This document shows positions 7,910-17,349 of a stretch of DNA of 64,000 nt, piece by piece. Under the pieces are notes generated by a model that worked only from the letters and a program-made list of their open reading frames with translations, was not told where the DNA came from and did not search any database. Both the position numbers and the translations under genes were made by a program. How positions within the stretch are numbered: position 1 is the first letter of the stretch; the number at the start of each line of letters is the position of its first letter. The DNA comes from Solirubrobacteraceae bacterium (GTDB lineage Bacteria; Actinomycetota; Thermoleophilia; Solirubrobacterales; Solirubrobacteraceae): positions 1 through 64,000 of the forward strand of contig JAICYC010000007.1 in assembly GCA_025934395.1 (NCBI GenBank). The letters are read 5' to 3'.

Positions 7910-8932
7910 GTGGCCGAGGCGGGCCTGAAACCGCTGCACCGCCGCCCCCACGCCTCGCTGGTGCTCTCACTGGCGGTGGCGGCGGGCACGGTCGCTGCGG
8001 TCGCCGCGACCGACCGGCCCGCTGCGCTGTGGCACGGGGTCACGCACATGGAGCCGCTGTGGCTGCTCGCCGCGTTCGGCGCTCAGATCGTCGCCTACGT
8101 GGGATACGTGCTCGCCTATCGCGCCACGATCTCGCCACCCGGGAGCCCCCCGCTCGAACTTCTGCTCGCGGTGCGGCTCGTCGTGGCCGGGTTCGGGCCG
8201 TTCGTCCCGCTCGGCGGGTTCTCGTTCGACCGCCGGGCGCTCGCGGCGGTGCACCGAAGCCGGCGCGACGCGCGCCGCAAGGTGCTCGCGCTCGGCGTGG
8301 TCGAGTACCTGCTGCTGGCGCCCGCCGCGTGCGTGTGCGCTCTGATCCTGCTGCTGCAGTCCAGGCACGCGTCGCTCGCGCTCACGCTTCCGTGGGTGTT
8401 CGCCGTGCCGCCGGGATTCGCGCTGGCGTGGTGGGCGACGCGAGCAGACCGCGTCCGCCGCCTGGAGCGCTCCCGCTGGGGAGCCGCCCGGGCGCTCGCA
8501 GAGGTCCTGCACGGCGCCGCGATCCTGCGCGATGTCGTGCGGCGCCCGCTCGAGCATCCCTCGGCGCTGGTGGGGATGGGCTTCTACTGGGCGGCAGAGA
8601 TCGCGTGCCTCGGGTTCGCGCTCGACTGCTTTCACGTCGAGCTCGGGGTGCCCGCGCTCGTGGTGGCCTACGCCACCGGCTACGCAGCGAGCAGGCGCTC
8701 GCTGCCGCTCGGGGGCGCGGGCATCACCGAGGCGCTGCTGACGCTCGCGCTCGTCTGGGTGCACGTGGGCGGAGCTCAAGCGCTGCTGAGCGTCGTGGCC
8801 TACCGCCTCGTGAGCTTCGTCGTCCCCGCCCCCGTCGGCCTGCTCGCGCATGCGTCGCTCGACGGGATGCTGGGCGGCGGCGGCAAGGGCGGCGGGCGCC
8901 GGTCTCCCGCGCGCGCGGGCGCGAAGGGCTGA
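7910..8932 (+). CDS. Lysylphosphatidylglycerol-synthase-TM-like membrane protein
   Basis: A 340-residue polytopic membrane protein that resembles the flippase-like family containing the transmembrane half of MprF and AglD-type proteins. Supporting segments are LAVRLVVAGFGPFVPLGGFSF near residue 85, the late YATGYAASRRSLPLGGAGITEALL, and the final AYRLVSFVVPAPVGLLAH. There is no C-terminal aminoacyl transferase domain, so it is not a full MprF. It probably acts in lipid or lipid-linked sugar translocation. GTG start with GGGAG 7 nt upstream; the tail is Gly/Arg-rich. Confidence 0.8.
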   Translation: MAEAGLKPLHRRPHASLVLSLAVAAGTVAAVAATDRPAALWHGVTHMEPLWLLAAFGAQIVAYVGYVLAYRATISPPGSPPLELLLAVRLVVAGFGPFVPLGGFSFDRRALAAVHRSRRDARRKVLALGVVEYLLLAPAACVCALILLLQSRHASLALTLPWVFAVPPGFALAWWATRADRVRRLERSRWGAARALAEVLHGAAILRDVVRRPLEHPSALVGMGFYWAAEIACLGFALDCFHVELGVPALVVAYATGYAASRRSLPLGGAGITEALLTLALVWVHVGGAQALLSVVAYRLVSFVVPAPVGLLAHASLDGMLGGGGKGGGRRSPARAGAKG

Positions 8933-8936
8933 CGGT

Positions 8937-8942
8937 TAGGGT
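8937..8942 (+). promoter_or_regulatory. -10 element of the alpha/beta hydrolase gene
   Basis: TAGGGT lies 7 nt before the GTG start in an 17-nt intergenic gap, so the hydrolase may be made from its own leaderless transcript. Confidence 0.45.
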
Positions 8943-8949
8943 TGCGGGC

Positions 8950-9768
8950 GTGAGCGAGCTCGACCTCACGCACGCGCACTTCACGCCGCAGCACCGCGGC
9001 GGCTCGGGCTCGCCGATGGTGTGCCTGCACGGCATCACCGACACCTGGCGCACGTGGGAGCTCGTGCTGCCGGCGCTCGAAGCGCAGCACGACGTCCTCG
9101 CGCCGACGCTTGCGGGACACGCCGGCGGGCCTGCGGTGGCCGGTGCGTTCACGGGCGCGACGCTCGCGGACGCGGTCGAGCGGGCGATGGACGACGCGGG
9201 CTTCGAGACCGCGCACATCGTCGGCAACTCCCTCGGCGGCTACGTGGCCCTGCAGCTCGCCGCGCGCGGGCGGGCGCGCACGGTGGTCGCGCTCGCGCCG
9301 GCGGGCGGCTGGGCGGAGGGCGACGAGTCGTTCAAGGAGGCGCTCGAGTACTTCGCGAGCACCGCCCCGCTGGTGCGCGCCGCGGCGCCGCACGCCGACG
9401 CGCTGATGGCAAGCGAGGACGGCCGTCGCCGCGCAACGCAGTTCACGGCGGTCAGCTACGAGCACATCCCCGCGGGGCTGCTCGCCCATCAGCTCCGGGG
9501 CGCGGCCGCCTGCGACGCGCTCGCGGCGCTCACCGAGCTCGCGCTCGCGGACGGGTGGCCGCTCGACGGAGCCGCGATCGGGTGCCCGGTACGCGTGGTG
9601 TGGGGGACCGCCGACGCGATCCTGGGCTGGCCGGGCGCAGCTGCGCGCTACCGGGAGGAGCTGCTCCCCCACGCAGACTGGGTGATCCTGGACGGCGTCG
9701 GCCACCTGCCGCAGCTCGACGTGCCGCTCGAGACCGCGCAGCTGGTGCTCGGCTTCACGAGCGACTAG
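8950..9768 (+). CDS. Alpha/beta hydrolase
   Basis: Soluble alpha/beta-fold hydrolase of 272 residues. Visible features are the oxyanion-hole region CLHGITDTWRTW near residue 27, the nucleophile elbow GNSLGG with its serine near residue 96, an acid in VVWGTADAILG near residue 220, and the catalytic histidine in GVGHLPQLD near residue 250. The substrate is unknown; esterases, haloperoxidase-like enzymes and C-C hydrolases share this layout. I start it at the GTG 17 nt after the preceding stop, because the open frame further upstream is only an overlap with the membrane protein gene. Confidence 0.9.
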   Translation: MSELDLTHAHFTPQHRGGSGSPMVCLHGITDTWRTWELVLPALEAQHDVLAPTLAGHAGGPAVAGAFTGATLADAVERAMDDAGFETAHIVGNSLGGYVALQLAARGRARTVVALAPAGGWAEGDESFKEALEYFASTAPLVRAAAPHADALMASEDGRRRATQFTAVSYEHIPAGLLAHQLRGAAACDALAALTELALADGWPLDGAAIGCPVRVVWGTADAILGWPGAAARYREELLPHADWVILDGVGHLPQLDVPLETAQLVLGFTSD

Positions 9769-9786
9769 CGCTGCGGACGCGGCTGG

Positions 9787-10260
9787 CTACAGCTCGCGCT
9801 CGTAGTAGATGTTCACCGGGCCGCCGGGCTTGTGCTCGGTGCTGCTGAAGCCCATGCTCTCGTAGAGCGCACGTGCGGCGGTGTCGGTCTCGGCGGTGTT
9901 GAGGTCGACGTAGTCTGCGCCCCGGGCGCGGGCGAGCTCGAGCGCGTAGGTGAGCAGCGCCCGGCCGATGCCCCTCCCGCGCTCGCCCGGCGCGACGTAG
10001 AGCTCGGCCAGGTAGCACTCCTCGCGCGGCGTCCAGATCGAGGTGCGAAAGCGCATCGCCGCCAACCCGCATGGCGGCTCGCCTGCCAGCGCGATCACCG
10101 TGTCGCCACCGCGGAGCAGCTCCGCCACGCGGACCGTGAGCTCGTCCACGGGCGGCGCGGAGGCGTCGAACTCGTTGTTGAAGTCCACCAGCAGGCGCGC
10201 GATCGCGGGCGCGTCATCGGCGCCCGCGGGGCGCAGGGTCGTGGATCCCGTGCCGGCCAC
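9787..10260 (-). CDS. GNAT-family N-acetyltransferase
   Basis: Acetyl-CoA dependent acetyltransferase of about 158 residues. The core contains CYLAELYVAPGERGRGIGRA, whose RGRGIG is the acetyl-CoA pyrophosphate loop, and the C-terminal ALYESMGFSS block. The acceptor is not predictable. The frame stays open to 10434, but that extension runs through the terminator palindrome of the upstream gene. I therefore place the start at the GTG at 10260, just before TGSTTLRPAG. Confidence 0.85.
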   Translation of the reverse strand: MAGTGSTTLRPAGADDAPAIARLLVDFNNEFDASAPPVDELTVRVAELLRGGDTVIALAGEPPCGLAAMRFRTSIWTPREECYLAELYVAPGERGRGIGRALLTYALELARARGADYVDLNTAETDTAARALYESMGFSSTEHKPGGPVNIYYEREL

Positions 10261-10364
10261 CGGCCAAGCGTAGAGCGCCGGGGCAACTGGCCGCCTCCTC
10301 GAGGTCGCACCGGACGGCGCGAACGCGACGGCCGTTCGTCGAGTGCCCACAGGTGGGACAGCAG

Positions 10365-10392
10365 ACGGCCCCGGGTGCGCACCCGGGGCCGT
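10365..10392. terminator. Perfect 28-bp palindrome, terminator of the SGNH hydrolase gene
   Basis: Twelve-base arms (ACGGCCCCGGGT and its complement) flank GCGC. The site lies 62 nt past the stop of the minus-strand SGNH gene. It is the strongest hairpin in this part of the window and has no clear T tract. Confidence 0.7.
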
Positions 10393-10454
10393 TGCAGTCT
10401 CCCCGCCGAGCGTGCCCTCAGCCTTCGGGGACACGCCGGGCGGGTCGAGTGGAG

Positions 10455-11423
10455 CTAGGCGTGGTGGGAGATCGCCTTCTCGACGGCGATCGCGTCGTGT
10501 TCCTCGCCGAGCGCGTTCGGGTGGACCGGTACGCCCGTCAGCGAGCCGATGAGCGGTTCGATCCAGCGCACGCCCGGAGGCTGGCAGACGTCGTGCCCGA
10601 TGCTCGCCGGGAACGTGTTCACGAACGTTGCGTGCTGTTTGTGCGCCTCGCGCCTGGCCATCGCGGCGCCCGCGATCTGCACGTTGTTGCGGAACCAGCG
10701 GAGATCACCGGTCGTCCACGGCATCGCGCTCGGGCAGTAGCCGTGCGCGGGGGTGATGTCGGGGTATCCGACCACGAAGATCTTCGCGTTCGGCGACAGC
10801 GCGTGGATCTCTTCGAGTGCTTCTTCGGCGGGACGCTGGTCTTCCCTGAATGTCGTCCGGACGAAGCTGTTGAAGTGTTCACGGCACGGCGCACCCACGT
10901 TCGGCTGGCCCGCATCGAGTGCGGTGCAGCCCGCGACCAGCGTGCCGAACAGGTTGTGGTCGTTGCCGCCCATACCCACCGTCACGATTTCGGTGGAGGG
11001 GGTCAGCGCGTCGAACTGCGGCGGCTGGTCGGGGAACTGGGCGACGGTGAAGTTTTCGGTCTTCGCGCCGCTGCAGCTCACGTCCGTCAGCGACAGGCCG
11101 AACGCTGCGGCGACCAGGTGCGGGTAGTTCGCCGCCGACTGCGCACAGTCAGCAGGGGCGGTGGGGGATGGCGGCAGCACTCCCGGTGCTGCGGTGTAGG
11201 AGTCTCCCATCGCGACGTACGACGCGCCCGAGAGGCTGCTGACCCTGTTGGCGTGTCCGTTGCCGTGACCGTTCGCGTTCGCGTTCCCGTTCCCGTGGCC
11301 TGCGCTCGCGGCAGCGGGCAGCAGGACCGCGGCGGCGATCGCCAGGAGGATCGCCATCAGGCTCAGGGCCCGTCGTCTGGCGCGGCGTGTCCCGGCGCGC
11401 CGTTCGGTTGCGACCGTTCTCAT
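10455..11423 (-). CDS. Secreted SGNH/GDSL-type lipase or esterase
   Basis: Exported serine esterase of 322 residues. A basic N-terminus and hydrophobic stretch (ALSLMAILLAIAAAVLLPAA) ending at ASA-G form a signal peptide. A Gly/Asn/His-rich linker (GHGNGNANANGHGNGHAN) follows. Block I is YVAMGDSYTA with the nucleophile Ser, block III is GMGGND, and block V is VHPNALGEEHD with catalytic His. Paired cysteines (SCSGAK, AGCTALDAG, APCREH) suggest disulfides outside the cell. The start is ATG 11423 with GGGAG about 9 nt upstream, although the frame is open further. Confidence 0.9.
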   Translation of the reverse strand: MRTVATERRAGTRRARRRALSLMAILLAIAAAVLLPAAASAGHGNGNANANGHGNGHANRVSSLSGASYVAMGDSYTAAPGVLPPSPTAPADCAQSAANYPHLVAAAFGLSLTDVSCSGAKTENFTVAQFPDQPPQFDALTPSTEIVTVGMGGNDHNLFGTLVAGCTALDAGQPNVGAPCREHFNSFVRTTFREDQRPAEEALEEIHALSPNAKIFVVGYPDITPAHGYCPSAMPWTTGDLRWFRNNVQIAGAAMARREAHKQHATFVNTFPASIGHDVCQPPGVRWIEPLIGSLTGVPVHPNALGEEHDAIAVEKAISHHA

Positions 11424-11501
11424 AAAACCAACTCCCTTCGGTGCGCCACGCGACGAGCGAAGCGGCGCCTGCGGTCGCCCGCCAACCGTGGCTCTGGGCC
11501 C

Positions 11502-11522
11502 GCGCCCGGCCAAGCCGGGCGC
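11502..11522 (-). terminator. Hairpin downstream of tRNA-Ala
   Basis: A 9-bp perfect stem (GCGCCCGGC with GCCGGGCGC, loop CAA) lies between the tRNA-Ala gene and the SGNH hydrolase gene. It may terminate the tRNA transcript or sit in the hydrolase leader. The rest of the 233-nt gap (11424-11656) shows no gene. Confidence 0.45.
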
Positions 11523-11656
11523 CTCATCCATAAAGGCTACCCACTGCGGCGCGTCTCGCACCACACAACCGTCCATGCACTGCGGTGGTCACCCGAGACG
11601 ACGCGCGGCCGGCGGCGGCCAGGAGGGGCCGATGTACCGGCCGTCACGTTCCAGGA

Positions 11657-11729
11657 TGGAGCTAGTCGGGCTCGAACCGACGACCTTCGCGCTGCCAGCG
11701 CGACGCTCTCCCAGCTGAGCTATAGCCCC
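11657..11729 (-). tRNA. tRNA-Ala (anticodon GGC)
   Basis: The minus strand folds as a complete 73-nt cloverleaf. The 5' GGGGCTA pairs with 3' TAGCTCC plus discriminator A. It has a GCTC/GAGC D arm, an anticodon stem TCGCG/CGCGA with loop CTGGCAG giving anticodon GGC, and a T arm GTCGG-TTCGAGC-CCGAC. CCA is not encoded. It reads GCC, an abundant alanine codon in this genome. Confidence 0.97.
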
Positions 11730-11785
11730 TGGTCAGCCTCCAAGTCTAACGGCCACCCGCGCGCCCGCGCCCGCGACGCCCGCCG

Positions 11786-12832
11786 TCAGGAGCGCGGCAC
11801 GAACGACGGGACTTCGAGCTCGTCGTCGAAGTCCTCGTAGCGCCCGACGGCGTCCTCGCGCCGCTCCGTGCGCCGGGTGAATCGGCGCCGGCGTGAGCTC
11901 TGATCGTCGGGCCCCGGATCCGGCGGGCCCCCGCCGGCCTGGTCGAGCCGGGCGGTCATGCCGCCGTGTGCGAGGCGCACATCGCGCAGCAGCCGCTCGG
12001 CGTTGTTGCGCAGCGACGCGGACAGCTCACGCAGGTTGCGCGACATCTCGCCGCCCTCGGTGAGGATCTCGCGCGCGACCACGTGGGCCTCGCTCGTGAT
12101 CTCCCGCGCCTGGTCGCGCGCGCGCGCTTTGACCTCGCGCGCCTTCGCCTCCGCGTCGATCAGCATCCGCTCGATGTCGGCCTGCCGTTCGCCGAGCAGC
12201 TGGTCGGCGGTCTCCCTGGCCTCCTCGGTCATGCGCGCGGACTCCGCGCGTGCGGCGTCGAGGATCCGTGCGGCATCCGACTCGGCCCCCGCGCGCAGGC
12301 GCTCGCCTTCGCGCTGGACGCCTTCGCGAAGCTGGTGGGCCTCGGCCTCGCTGGAGCTGCGGACGTGCTCGCCGAGCGCGAGCGCCTCCGCGCGCAGGCG
12401 CTCGGTCTCCTCGCGCGTGCTCGCGCGGGTGTGCTCGGCCTCGGCGCGGGCGGACTCGAGCAGGGTGTGCGCTTCCTCGCGCGCGGCCTCCAGCAGCGCG
12501 GCCGCCTCGTCGCGGGAGAGCTCCGCGTCGTTGTGCAGCTTCGTAACGGACGCGAGTGCATCGTTGCGCGTGCTCTCCGCCTGCGCGCGCGCGCCGGCGA
12601 GGATCTCCTCCGCCTCCTCTTCGGCGGCGTGCACGCGGATCTCGACCGCCCGATCGGCCTCCGCGATCCGTTCCTGAGCGCGCGCCTCAGCTGTTTCGCG
12701 CATCCGTTCGGCGGTGCGCTCCGCAGCGCCCACGATGCTAGACACATGCTCCGCGGTGGCCCGCAGCGCCTCGGGATCGCCCTCGGCGAGGAGCGAGTCC
12801 AGGTCCTGCTCCTCGTAGTAGGCGTCCTCCAT
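11786..12832 (-). CDS. Long coiled-coil protein, DivIVA/FilP-like in style
   Basis: A 348-residue protein that is almost all charged, alanine-rich helix from about residue 25 to 290, with repeated patterns such as AEAEHTRASTREETERLRAEA and ARAESARMTEEARETADQLL. It has no signal peptide or membrane segment. The C-terminus (RRRRFTRRTERRE) is basic, then acidic. Proteins of this type in actinobacteria (DivIVA, Scy, FilP) organise polar growth or the cytoskeleton. Here that role is only an inference from composition. ATG start with TACGAT 6 nt upstream. Confidence 0.75.
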   Translation of the reverse strand: MEDAYYEEQDLDSLLAEGDPEALRATAEHVSSIVGAAERTAERMRETAEARAQERIAEADRAVEIRVHAAEEEAEEILAGARAQAESTRNDALASVTKLHNDAELSRDEAAALLEAAREEAHTLLESARAEAEHTRASTREETERLRAEALALGEHVRSSSEAEAHQLREGVQREGERLRAGAESDAARILDAARAESARMTEEARETADQLLGERQADIERMLIDAEAKAREVKARARDQAREITSEAHVVAREILTEGGEMSRNLRELSASLRNNAERLLRDVRLAHGGMTARLDQAGGGPPDPGPDDQSSRRRRFTRRTERREDAVGRYEDFDDELEVPSFVPRS

Positions 12833-12838
12833 CGAGCA

Positions 12839-12844
12839 ATCGTA
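12839..12844 (-). promoter_or_regulatory. -10 element of the coiled-coil gene
   Basis: Minus-strand TACGAT ends 6 nt before the ATG, so the transcript should be leaderless. Confidence 0.5.
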
Positions 12845-12944
12845 AACCGGACGGGCGGCGGTAAGCCGTACGATCGAGACCCATGGCAGAAAATGTGGGA
12901 TTCTCGTCCTTGCGGACGTGCTGCGGATGGGCCATGATCGCCGC

Positions 12945-13958
12945 ATGAGCCCAGCACCGAAGCCGCGCCAGATCGCGATCCTGCTCTACCCGGGTGTGCA
13001 GAGCCTCGACGTGACGGGGCCGCTGGAGGTGTTCCACACCGCCCACCAGCTGCTCGCGCACGCGGGCAGCAGCGATCGCGGGTACGAGGTCGCGCTGCTC
13101 GGAGCCGCCGCTGCGCCGCTGCGCACGAGCAGCGGTCTGCAGGTCGTTCCCGACGCCACGCTCGACCGGGTCAGCGGCCCGATCGACACGTTGATCGTCC
13201 CCGGCGGGAGCGGGCACAGGGAGGTGGGGCGGGATGCGCGCACGATGCGCTGGATCGAGCGCTCCTGCGCGCGCGCCCGCCGCACAGCCTCGGTCTGCAC
13301 CGGCGCGTTCGTGCTCGCGCGAGCGGGCCTGCTCGACGGCCGCCGCGCCACCACGCATTGGGCGTGGGCGGAGCGCATGCAGCGCGAACACCCCGCCGTT
13401 GTGGTGGACCCCGAGCCGATCTTCATCCGTGACGGCGACGTGTGGACATCCGCGGGCGTCACCGCGGGAATCGACCTGGCGCTGGCGCTGGTGGAGGACG
13501 ACACCGACCGCGCCACCGCGTTGCAGATCGCGCGCCAGCTCGTGATGTTCCTGCGCCGCCCGGGCAGCCAGGCGCAGTTCAGCGCAACGCTCGCCTGCCA
13601 GCAGCCCGAGCGCGAGCCGCTGCGCGAGGCCCAGCGGCTCGTCGTCGAGGACGTCGCGGGCGATCACACCGTGGAGGCGATGGCGGCGCGCGCGCACATG
13701 AGCCCGCGGCACTTCGCGCGCGCGTTCCGCGCCGAGACCGGCTCCACGCCGGGGCGGTTCGTCGAACGCGTGCGCCTCGAGGCGGCGCGCCGCATGCTCG
13801 AGGACGGCTCGCAGCCGCTCGGCGCCGTCGCCGCCGCGTGCGGCTTCGGCTCCGCCGAGACGATGCGCCGCGTGTTCCTGCGCGCGCTCGCGGTCGGCCC
13901 AGCGGAGTACCGCCGCCGCTTCCACGCCGCAGGCAATGCAGGCGAGCGGGCTGCGTGA
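12945..13958 (+). CDS. GlxA-type regulator (DJ-1/PfpI domain plus AraC HTH)
   Basis: A 337-residue transcription factor with an N-terminal DJ-1/PfpI-like domain (IAILLYPGVQSLDVTGPLEVF; nucleophile-elbow-like SVCTGAFVLARAGLLDGRRATTHW) and a C-terminal AraC-type double HTH (MAARAHMSPRHFARAFRAETGSTPGRF...). The domain is thought to bind a ligand rather than to catalyse. It lies 55 nt before a stand-alone DJ-1 protein with the same CTG motif, which is its likely target. Start ATG 12945 is preferred over the one at 12918; CATGAT lies 6 nt upstream. Confidence 0.92.
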   Translation: MSPAPKPRQIAILLYPGVQSLDVTGPLEVFHTAHQLLAHAGSSDRGYEVALLGAAAAPLRTSSGLQVVPDATLDRVSGPIDTLIVPGGSGHREVGRDARTMRWIERSCARARRTASVCTGAFVLARAGLLDGRRATTHWAWAERMQREHPAVVVDPEPIFIRDGDVWTSAGVTAGIDLALALVEDDTDRATALQIARQLVMFLRRPGSQAQFSATLACQQPEREPLREAQRLVVEDVAGDHTVEAMAARAHMSPRHFARAFRAETGSTPGRFVERVRLEAARRMLEDGSQPLGAVAAACGFGSAETMRRVFLRALAVGPAEYRRRFHAAGNAGERAA

Positions 13959-14013
13959 GCCGCACGCCGTCCCAGCACCAGCCAACAGAACAAGAAAGAA
14001 GGAGGACCGCCCG

Positions 14014-14664
14014 ATGGACATCGCAATCCTGCTGTACGACCGTGTGACCGCGCTCGACGCGATCGGCCCCTACGAGGTGCTGAGCCGGCTTCCCGGCGCC
14101 CGCGTGACGTTCGTGGCCGCCGAGGCGGGGCCCGTGCGCACCGACAGCGGCATGCTCACGCTCCTGGCCGAGCGCTCGATCGCGGAGGTGCGGGCGCCCG
14201 AGATCGTGCTGGTGCCGGGCGGTCCCGGCGAGGTCGCCGCGCGGGCGGGCGAGAGCGTGCTGGAGTGGCTGCGCACCGTGCACGAGACGTCCACGTGGAC
14301 CACGTCCGTGTGCACCGGCTCGCTGATCCTCGCCGCCGCGGGCCTGCTCGAGGGGCGCCCCGCCACCTCGCACTGGCTCGCGCTCGACGCCCTACGGGAG
14401 CTCGGCGCCGAGCCCACGCTCCAGCGGGTGGTGTTCGACGGCAAGATCGTCACCGCGGCGGGCGTGTCGGCCGGGATCGACATGGCCCTCGCGCTCTCCG
14501 AGCGGATCGCCGGTGCGGAGGTCGCGCAGGCGATCCAGCTCGGCGTGGAGTACGACCCGCAGCCTCCGTTCGACGCGGGCTCGCCCGAGAAGGCGCCCGC
14601 CGAGATCGTGCAGCTGCTGCGCTCGAACAGCCGCTTCACCACCGGCGAGGCGCAGCCCGCCTGA
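14014..14664 (+). CDS. DJ-1/PfpI family protein, isonitrile-hydratase-like
   Basis: A 216-residue cytosolic protein of the DJ-1 superfamily. The nucleophile cysteine lies in [24 protein letters not shown], and a conserved acid is in the N-terminal GPYEVL. This pattern is closest to isonitrile hydratase (InhA type), which adds water to isonitriles to give N-formamides. Deglycase or chaperone-like members share the fold, so the substrate is uncertain. GGAGG lies 8 nt before the ATG. The upstream gene encodes a GlxA-type regulator with a related domain. Confidence 0.85.
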   Translation: MDIAILLYDRVTALDAIGPYEVLSRLPGARVTFVAAEAGPVRTDSGMLTLLAERSIAEVRAPEIVLVPGGPGEVAARAGESVLEWLRTVHETSTWTTSVCTGSLILAAAGLLEGRPATSHWLALDALRELGAEPTLQRVVFDGKIVTAAGVSAGIDMALALSERIAGAEVAQAIQLGVEYDPQPPFDAGSPEKAPAEIVQLLRSNSRFTTGEAQPA

Positions 14665-14700
14665 CCTCGCGCGCGCTGCCCCGGGGCGCGGGGCTCCCGA

Positions 14701-14706
14701 TAATCT
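14701..14706 (+). promoter_or_regulatory. -10 element of leuS
   Basis: TAATCT stands 8 nt before the leuS ATG, with no Shine-Dalgarno sequence between. Confidence 0.5.
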
Positions 14707-14714
14707 GCGGCGGG

Positions 14715-17306
14715 ATGGCGGAAAAACGCTACGACCCCCGTGAGATCGAGCCGCGCTGGCAGCAGGTGTGGGCCAGCGAGCGCACCTGGGAGGTCAGCAA
14801 CGACCCCGCAGGCGACGCCGGCCGCGACGGTGCGCCGGGCCCCTCTGCGCCCAGCTCCTACGTGCTGGAGATGCTCCCCTACCCGAGCGGGGAGCCGCAC
14901 ATCGGACACCTGAAGTGCTACTCGGTGGGCGACGCGATCGCGCATTTCCACCGGCGCCTCGGGCGGCGTGTGCTGCACCCGATGGGCTATGACGCGTTCG
15001 GGCTGCCCGCGGAGAACCACGCGATCAGGACGGGCGAGCACCCGCGCGACTCCACCGCCGCGTCGATCTCCTCCTTCCAGCGTCAGTTCCACTCGTGGGG
15101 CATCTCGATCGACTGGTCGCGCGAGCTCGCCACCCACGAACCGAGCTACTACCGCTGGACGCAGTGGATCTTCCTCGAGCTGTTCCGGGCGGGCCTCGCC
15201 TACCGCAAGGAGGCAGCGGTGAAGTGGTGCCCGCACGACCAGACCGTGCTCGCCAACGAGCAGGTCGACGCCGACGGCCGCTGCGAGCGCTGCGGGGCGC
15301 TCGTGGAGGTGCGTCAGCTCGAGCAGTGGTTCCTGCGCATCACCGACTACGCCGAGCGGCTGCTGGGCGACCTGGACGGGATCGACTGGCCCGAGCACGT
15401 CAAGACGATGCAGCGCAACTGGATCGGGCGCAGCGAGGGCGCCGAGGTGACGTTTCGCTGCGAGGAGCTCAGCATCGACTACCCCGTGTTCACCACGCGG
15501 CCCGACACGCTGTTCGGGGCCACCTTCTTCGTGATGGCGCCCGAGCACCCCGACGTGCTGCGCCTCGCCGAGGGCACGCCCAACGAGATGGAGGTGCGTG
15601 CGTACGTCAACAAAGCGCTCACGGAGACCAACGAGGAGCGCGGCAACGCGGAGAAGCCCAAGACCGGCGTGCCGCTCGGGCGCACCGTCACCAACCCCGT
15701 CAACGGCGAGCAGCTGCCCATGTACGTCGCCGACTACGTGCTGATGGAGTACGGCACGGGGGCGATCATGGCCGTGCCCGCCCACGACGAGCGCGACTTC
15801 GCGTTCGCGCAGGCGTTCGACCTGCCCGTGCGCCAGGTGATCGCGCCGCGCGAGGCCGCGGAAGCGCCGGAGGGCGGCGGGGCGGGCGCCGCCGGGGACG
15901 GGCACCCGCCGGAGGACGGCGACGGGGGCACCGCCCGGGCCGGCGACGCTCAGGATGGCCAGCTTCCGTTCACTGCAGACGGCGTGCTGGTGGGCTCGCA
16001 CCCGGACTTCGACGGCAAGCCCAACCGCGCCGCGCTCGCCGAGATCGTCGCCTGGCTCGACCGCGAGGGCAAGGGGCACGCGTCCGTCAACTACCGCCTG
16101 CGCGACTGGCTCGTCTCGCGCCAGCGCTACTGGGGCTGCCCGATCCCGATCGTCTACTGCGATCGCTGCGGGATGGTGCCCGTGCCCGACCTGGAGCTGC
16201 CCGTGCGGCTGCCCGAGATCGACGACTACACGCCGAAGGGCCGCTCGCCGCTGGCTGCCGCCGAGGACTGGGTGGCGACAGCGTGCCCGGAGTGCGGCGG
16301 CGCTGCGCGCCGCGAGACCGACACGATGGACACCTTCGTCGACTCGTCCTGGTACTTCCTGCGCTACTGCGACGCGAGCAACGAGGCTGCTGCGTGGGAC
16401 CCCGCGGTGCTGCGCGAGTGGATGCCCGTCGATCAGTACATCGGCGGCGTGGAGCACGCGATCCTGCACCTGATGTACGCGCGCTTCTTCTGCAAGGCGC
16501 TCGCCGACCTCGGCCATCTCGACTTCCAGGAGCCGTTCAGGGCGCTCTTCACCCAGGGCATGGTCACCAAGGACGGCTCGAAGATGAGCAAGTCGCGTGA
16601 CAACGTCGTCTCTCCCGCCGCGATCGTGGAGCGCGTGGGATCGGACACCGCGCGCGCGTACATCCTGTTCGTGGGCCCGCCCGACCAGGACGCGGACTGG
16701 GCGGATGAGGGCGTCGAGGGCGTGCATCGGTTCCTCTCGCGCCTGTGGCGGCTGTCCGCCGAGACCGCCGAGCGGGCCGGCACGCCCGTCGCCGAACCGC
16801 TCGCCCCCGAGCACGGCGAGGGCGCGGACCTCGCGCTCGTGCGCAAGACGCACTGGGCGATCGACAAGGTCAGCGGCGACCTGCGGCGGTTCGCGTTCAA
16901 CACCGCCATCGCTGCCGTCATGGAGCTGCTGAACGACTGCTCGCGGCTGCGCGAGGAGGTGCAGCTCGAGACCCTGCGGTTCTCGCTCGCCACCGCCGGC
17001 TCGCTCCTGTTCCCCTTCGCCCCGCACGTGTGCGCGGACACCTACAGCCTCCTCACCGGCGAGCGCGTGTGGGAGCAGCCGTGGCCCGAGGCCGACGAGT
17101 CGATGCTCGAGAGCGACTCCTACGAGCTCGTCTGCCAGGTCAACGGCAAGGTCCGCGATCGCGTGCGCGCCAGCGCCGACGCCGACCCCGGTGCGCTCGG
17201 CGCGCTGTGCCGCGCCGCGCCCAACGTCAAGGCGCACGTCGACGGGCGGGAGATCGTCAAGGAGATCGTCGTTCCCGGCAAGCTCGTCAACCTCGTCGTG
17301 CGGTAG
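14715..17306 (+). CDS. leuS: Leucyl-tRNA synthetase
   Basis: Class I aminoacyl-tRNA synthetase that charges tRNA-Leu. The HIGH-type motif [14 protein letters not shown] is near residue 55 and the KMSKS loop [10 protein letters not shown] near residue 622. The editing domain holds [13 protein letters not shown], and the anticodon-binding and C-terminal domains end in [10 protein letters not shown]. The length, 863 aa, is normal. Two low-complexity Gly/Ala/Asp-rich inserts are seen, at about residues 30-47 and 379-414. Cysteine pairs at CPHDQ/CERCGA and CDRCG/CPECGG suggest zinc sites. Confidence 0.97.
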   Translation: MAEKRYDPREIEPRWQQVWASERTWEVSNDPAGDAGRDGAPGPSAPSSYVLEMLPYPSGEPHIGHLKCYSVGDAIAHFHRRLGRRVLHPMGYDAFGLPAENHAIRTGEHPRDSTAASISSFQRQFHSWGISIDWSRELATHEPSYYRWTQWIFLELFRAGLAYRKEAAVKWCPHDQTVLANEQVDADGRCERCGALVEVRQLEQWFLRITDYAERLLGDLDGIDWPEHVKTMQRNWIGRSEGAEVTFRCEELSIDYPVFTTRPDTLFGATFFVMAPEHPDVLRLAEGTPNEMEVRAYVNKALTETNEERGNAEKPKTGVPLGRTVTNPVNGEQLPMYVADYVLMEYGTGAIMAVPAHDERDFAFAQAFDLPVRQVIAPREAAEAPEGGGAGAAGDGHPPEDGDGGTARAGDAQDGQLPFTADGVLVGSHPDFDGKPNRAALAEIVAWLDREGKGHASVNYRLRDWLVSRQRYWGCPIPIVYCDRCGMVPVPDLELPVRLPEIDDYTPKGRSPLAAAEDWVATACPECGGAARRETDTMDTFVDSSWYFLRYCDASNEAAAWDPAVLREWMPVDQYIGGVEHAILHLMYARFFCKALADLGHLDFQEPFRALFTQGMVTKDGSKMSKSRDNVVSPAAIVERVGSDTARAYILFVGPPDQDADWADEGVEGVHRFLSRLWRLSAETAERAGTPVAEPLAPEHGEGADLALVRKTHWAIDKVSGDLRRFAFNTAIAAVMELLNDCSRLREEVQLETLRFSLATAGSLLFPFAPHVCADTYSLLTGERVWEQPWPEADESMLESDSYELVCQVNGKVRDRVRASADADPGALGALCRAAPNVKAHVDGREIVKEIVVPGKLVNLVVR

Positions 17307-17337
17307 GGCTCAGAGCCGCCCCGACCCGCCCGGATCA

Positions 17338-17343
17338 TAGACT
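17338..17343 (+). promoter_or_regulatory. -10 element of holA
   Basis: TAGACT ends 6 nt before the GTG start of holA; the identical hexamer and spacing occur before murE. Confidence 0.5.
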
Positions 17344-17349
17344 CGTGCG

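Noticed and set aside
10261-10434. N-terminal extension of the GNAT acetyltransferase
   Set aside because: It would translate the 28-bp terminator palindrome, and has no similarity to the fold.
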